Assembly (NCBI GenBank): GCA_012961925.1
Contig: DTYK01000206.1
Location: 1 to 16,351, forward strand
Source of the DNA: Candidatus Latescibacterota bacterium
Lineage (GTDB): Bacteria; Latescibacterota; MVCY01; DTYK01
Reading direction: 5' to 3'
Length of the DNA stretch: 16,351 nucleotides
The notes beneath the pieces were generated by a model. It did no database searches. It saw only the letters and a program-made list of their open reading frames with translations, and had not been told where the DNA came from. Below are positions 16,037-16,351 of this stretch, piece after piece. Position numbers and translations under genes: made by a program. The stretch's first letter is position 1. Every line of letters starts with the position of its first letter.

Positions 16037-16065
16037 AATTTAACTCTCTCTTCGACCATTGTCAA
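16037..16065 (-). promoter_or_regulatory. Sigma70-like promoter of the five-gene surface operon
   Basis: On the minus strand a perfect TTGACA (16060-16065), a 17-nt spacer, and TAAATT (16037-16042, 4 of 6 to consensus) in locally AT-rich DNA. A second perfect -10-like TATAAT lies at 16023-16028 but has no -35 at proper distance. Transcription would begin near 16030, giving a leader of about 210 nt before the CBM9/DOMON-like gene. Confidence 0.65.
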
Positions 16066-16351
16066 GCATTTTTTGTGCATTTTTTGAGGAAATCCCAGGA
16101 AAAATTTTTATGCCAAGAGCCCATTACTTTGTCAAAACCCTGAGTATGTATAGCTGCTAGGTGGGAGTGATACGCCTCTTGCCCAATGCAGTCGTTTGTG
16201 ACAACCCATACCTCCACCGGACCGACCGAAGCCCTTCCTCGCTGCATAGGCCAAAGTTAGGGACAAAAGAGCTCCCATTTGGGCTGAAGCTCGATCAAGC
16301 TTGGCTCCGGAATTAACCTGTCTCGCTAAGGGAACATCCAGGGCCTTAGAA
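16066..16351. other. Upstream intergenic or gene-edge region, no supported gene
   Basis: One minus-strand frame is open from the window edge to about 16136 (roughly 70 codons, containing LARQVNSGAKLDRASAQMGA). It could be the tail of a gene outside the window. Another frame (16247 to 16062) runs into the promoter. Neither resembles a family I know and no start signal supports them. Confidence 0.3.

Noticed and set aside
16062..16247. 61-codon minus-strand frame next to the operon promoter
   Set aside because: It ends inside the -35 region, becomes AT-rich and low-complexity at its end, and has no ribosome site.
1..16351. tRNA, rRNA, CRISPR array or phage genes
   Set aside because: No cloverleaf-like segment, conserved rRNA stretch, regularly spaced repeat or phage-type gene was seen on either strand.

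Overview
The window looks like a piece of an uncultured Gram-negative bacterial genome. Every gene I can support reads on the minus strand. The secreted proteins have N-terminal signal peptides. Three of them end in an Ig-like FlgD/'TPNGDGxND' domain, a C-terminal architecture typical of FCB-type and related candidate phyla (Bacteroidota relatives, Latescibacterota- or Poribacteria-like lineages). That placement is inference from architecture; no rRNA or other marker gene is present.

Right part (about 16070 down to 5055): a clean five-gene operon encoding exported proteins. It has a sigma70-like promoter at 16037-16065, a leader of about 210 nt, and then these genes in transcription order: a small acidic secreted CBM9/DOMON-like protein; three large mosaic surface proteins A, B and C; and an 867-residue protein D that looks like an outer-membrane beta-barrel with calcium-binding loops. 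A, B and C each carry discoidin-like domains, shared middle modules and a FlgD-like C-terminus ending in Val-Val-Tyr. A strong intrinsic terminator at 5055-5081 closes the operon. A perfect 12-bp hairpin separates the first gene from the rest. I read this as an undescribed cell-surface or extracellular assembly system, possibly glycan-binding. The exact role cannot be told from sequence.

Middle (about 5050 to 3540): degraded DNA. It holds broken pieces of a DDE transposase (IS1380-like, minus strand) and an orphan plus-strand reading frame of unknown nature.

Left part (3492 down to 1): a sugar or polyol metabolism cluster. It contains a Gfo/Idh/MocA oxidoreductase, a zinc-dependent medium-chain alcohol/polyol dehydrogenase, a TIM-barrel aldo/keto-reductase-like protein, and the N-terminal part of a clan GH-A-type glycoside hydrolase that runs off the left edge. 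The first two are broken: each has one extra A in an A5 run, and the dehydrogenase also has an in-frame TAA ten codons before its natural C-terminus. Because the adjacent 9.6 kb operon keeps long reading frames intact through A5/A6 runs, I favour real decay over sequencing error, but raw reads would be needed to settle it.
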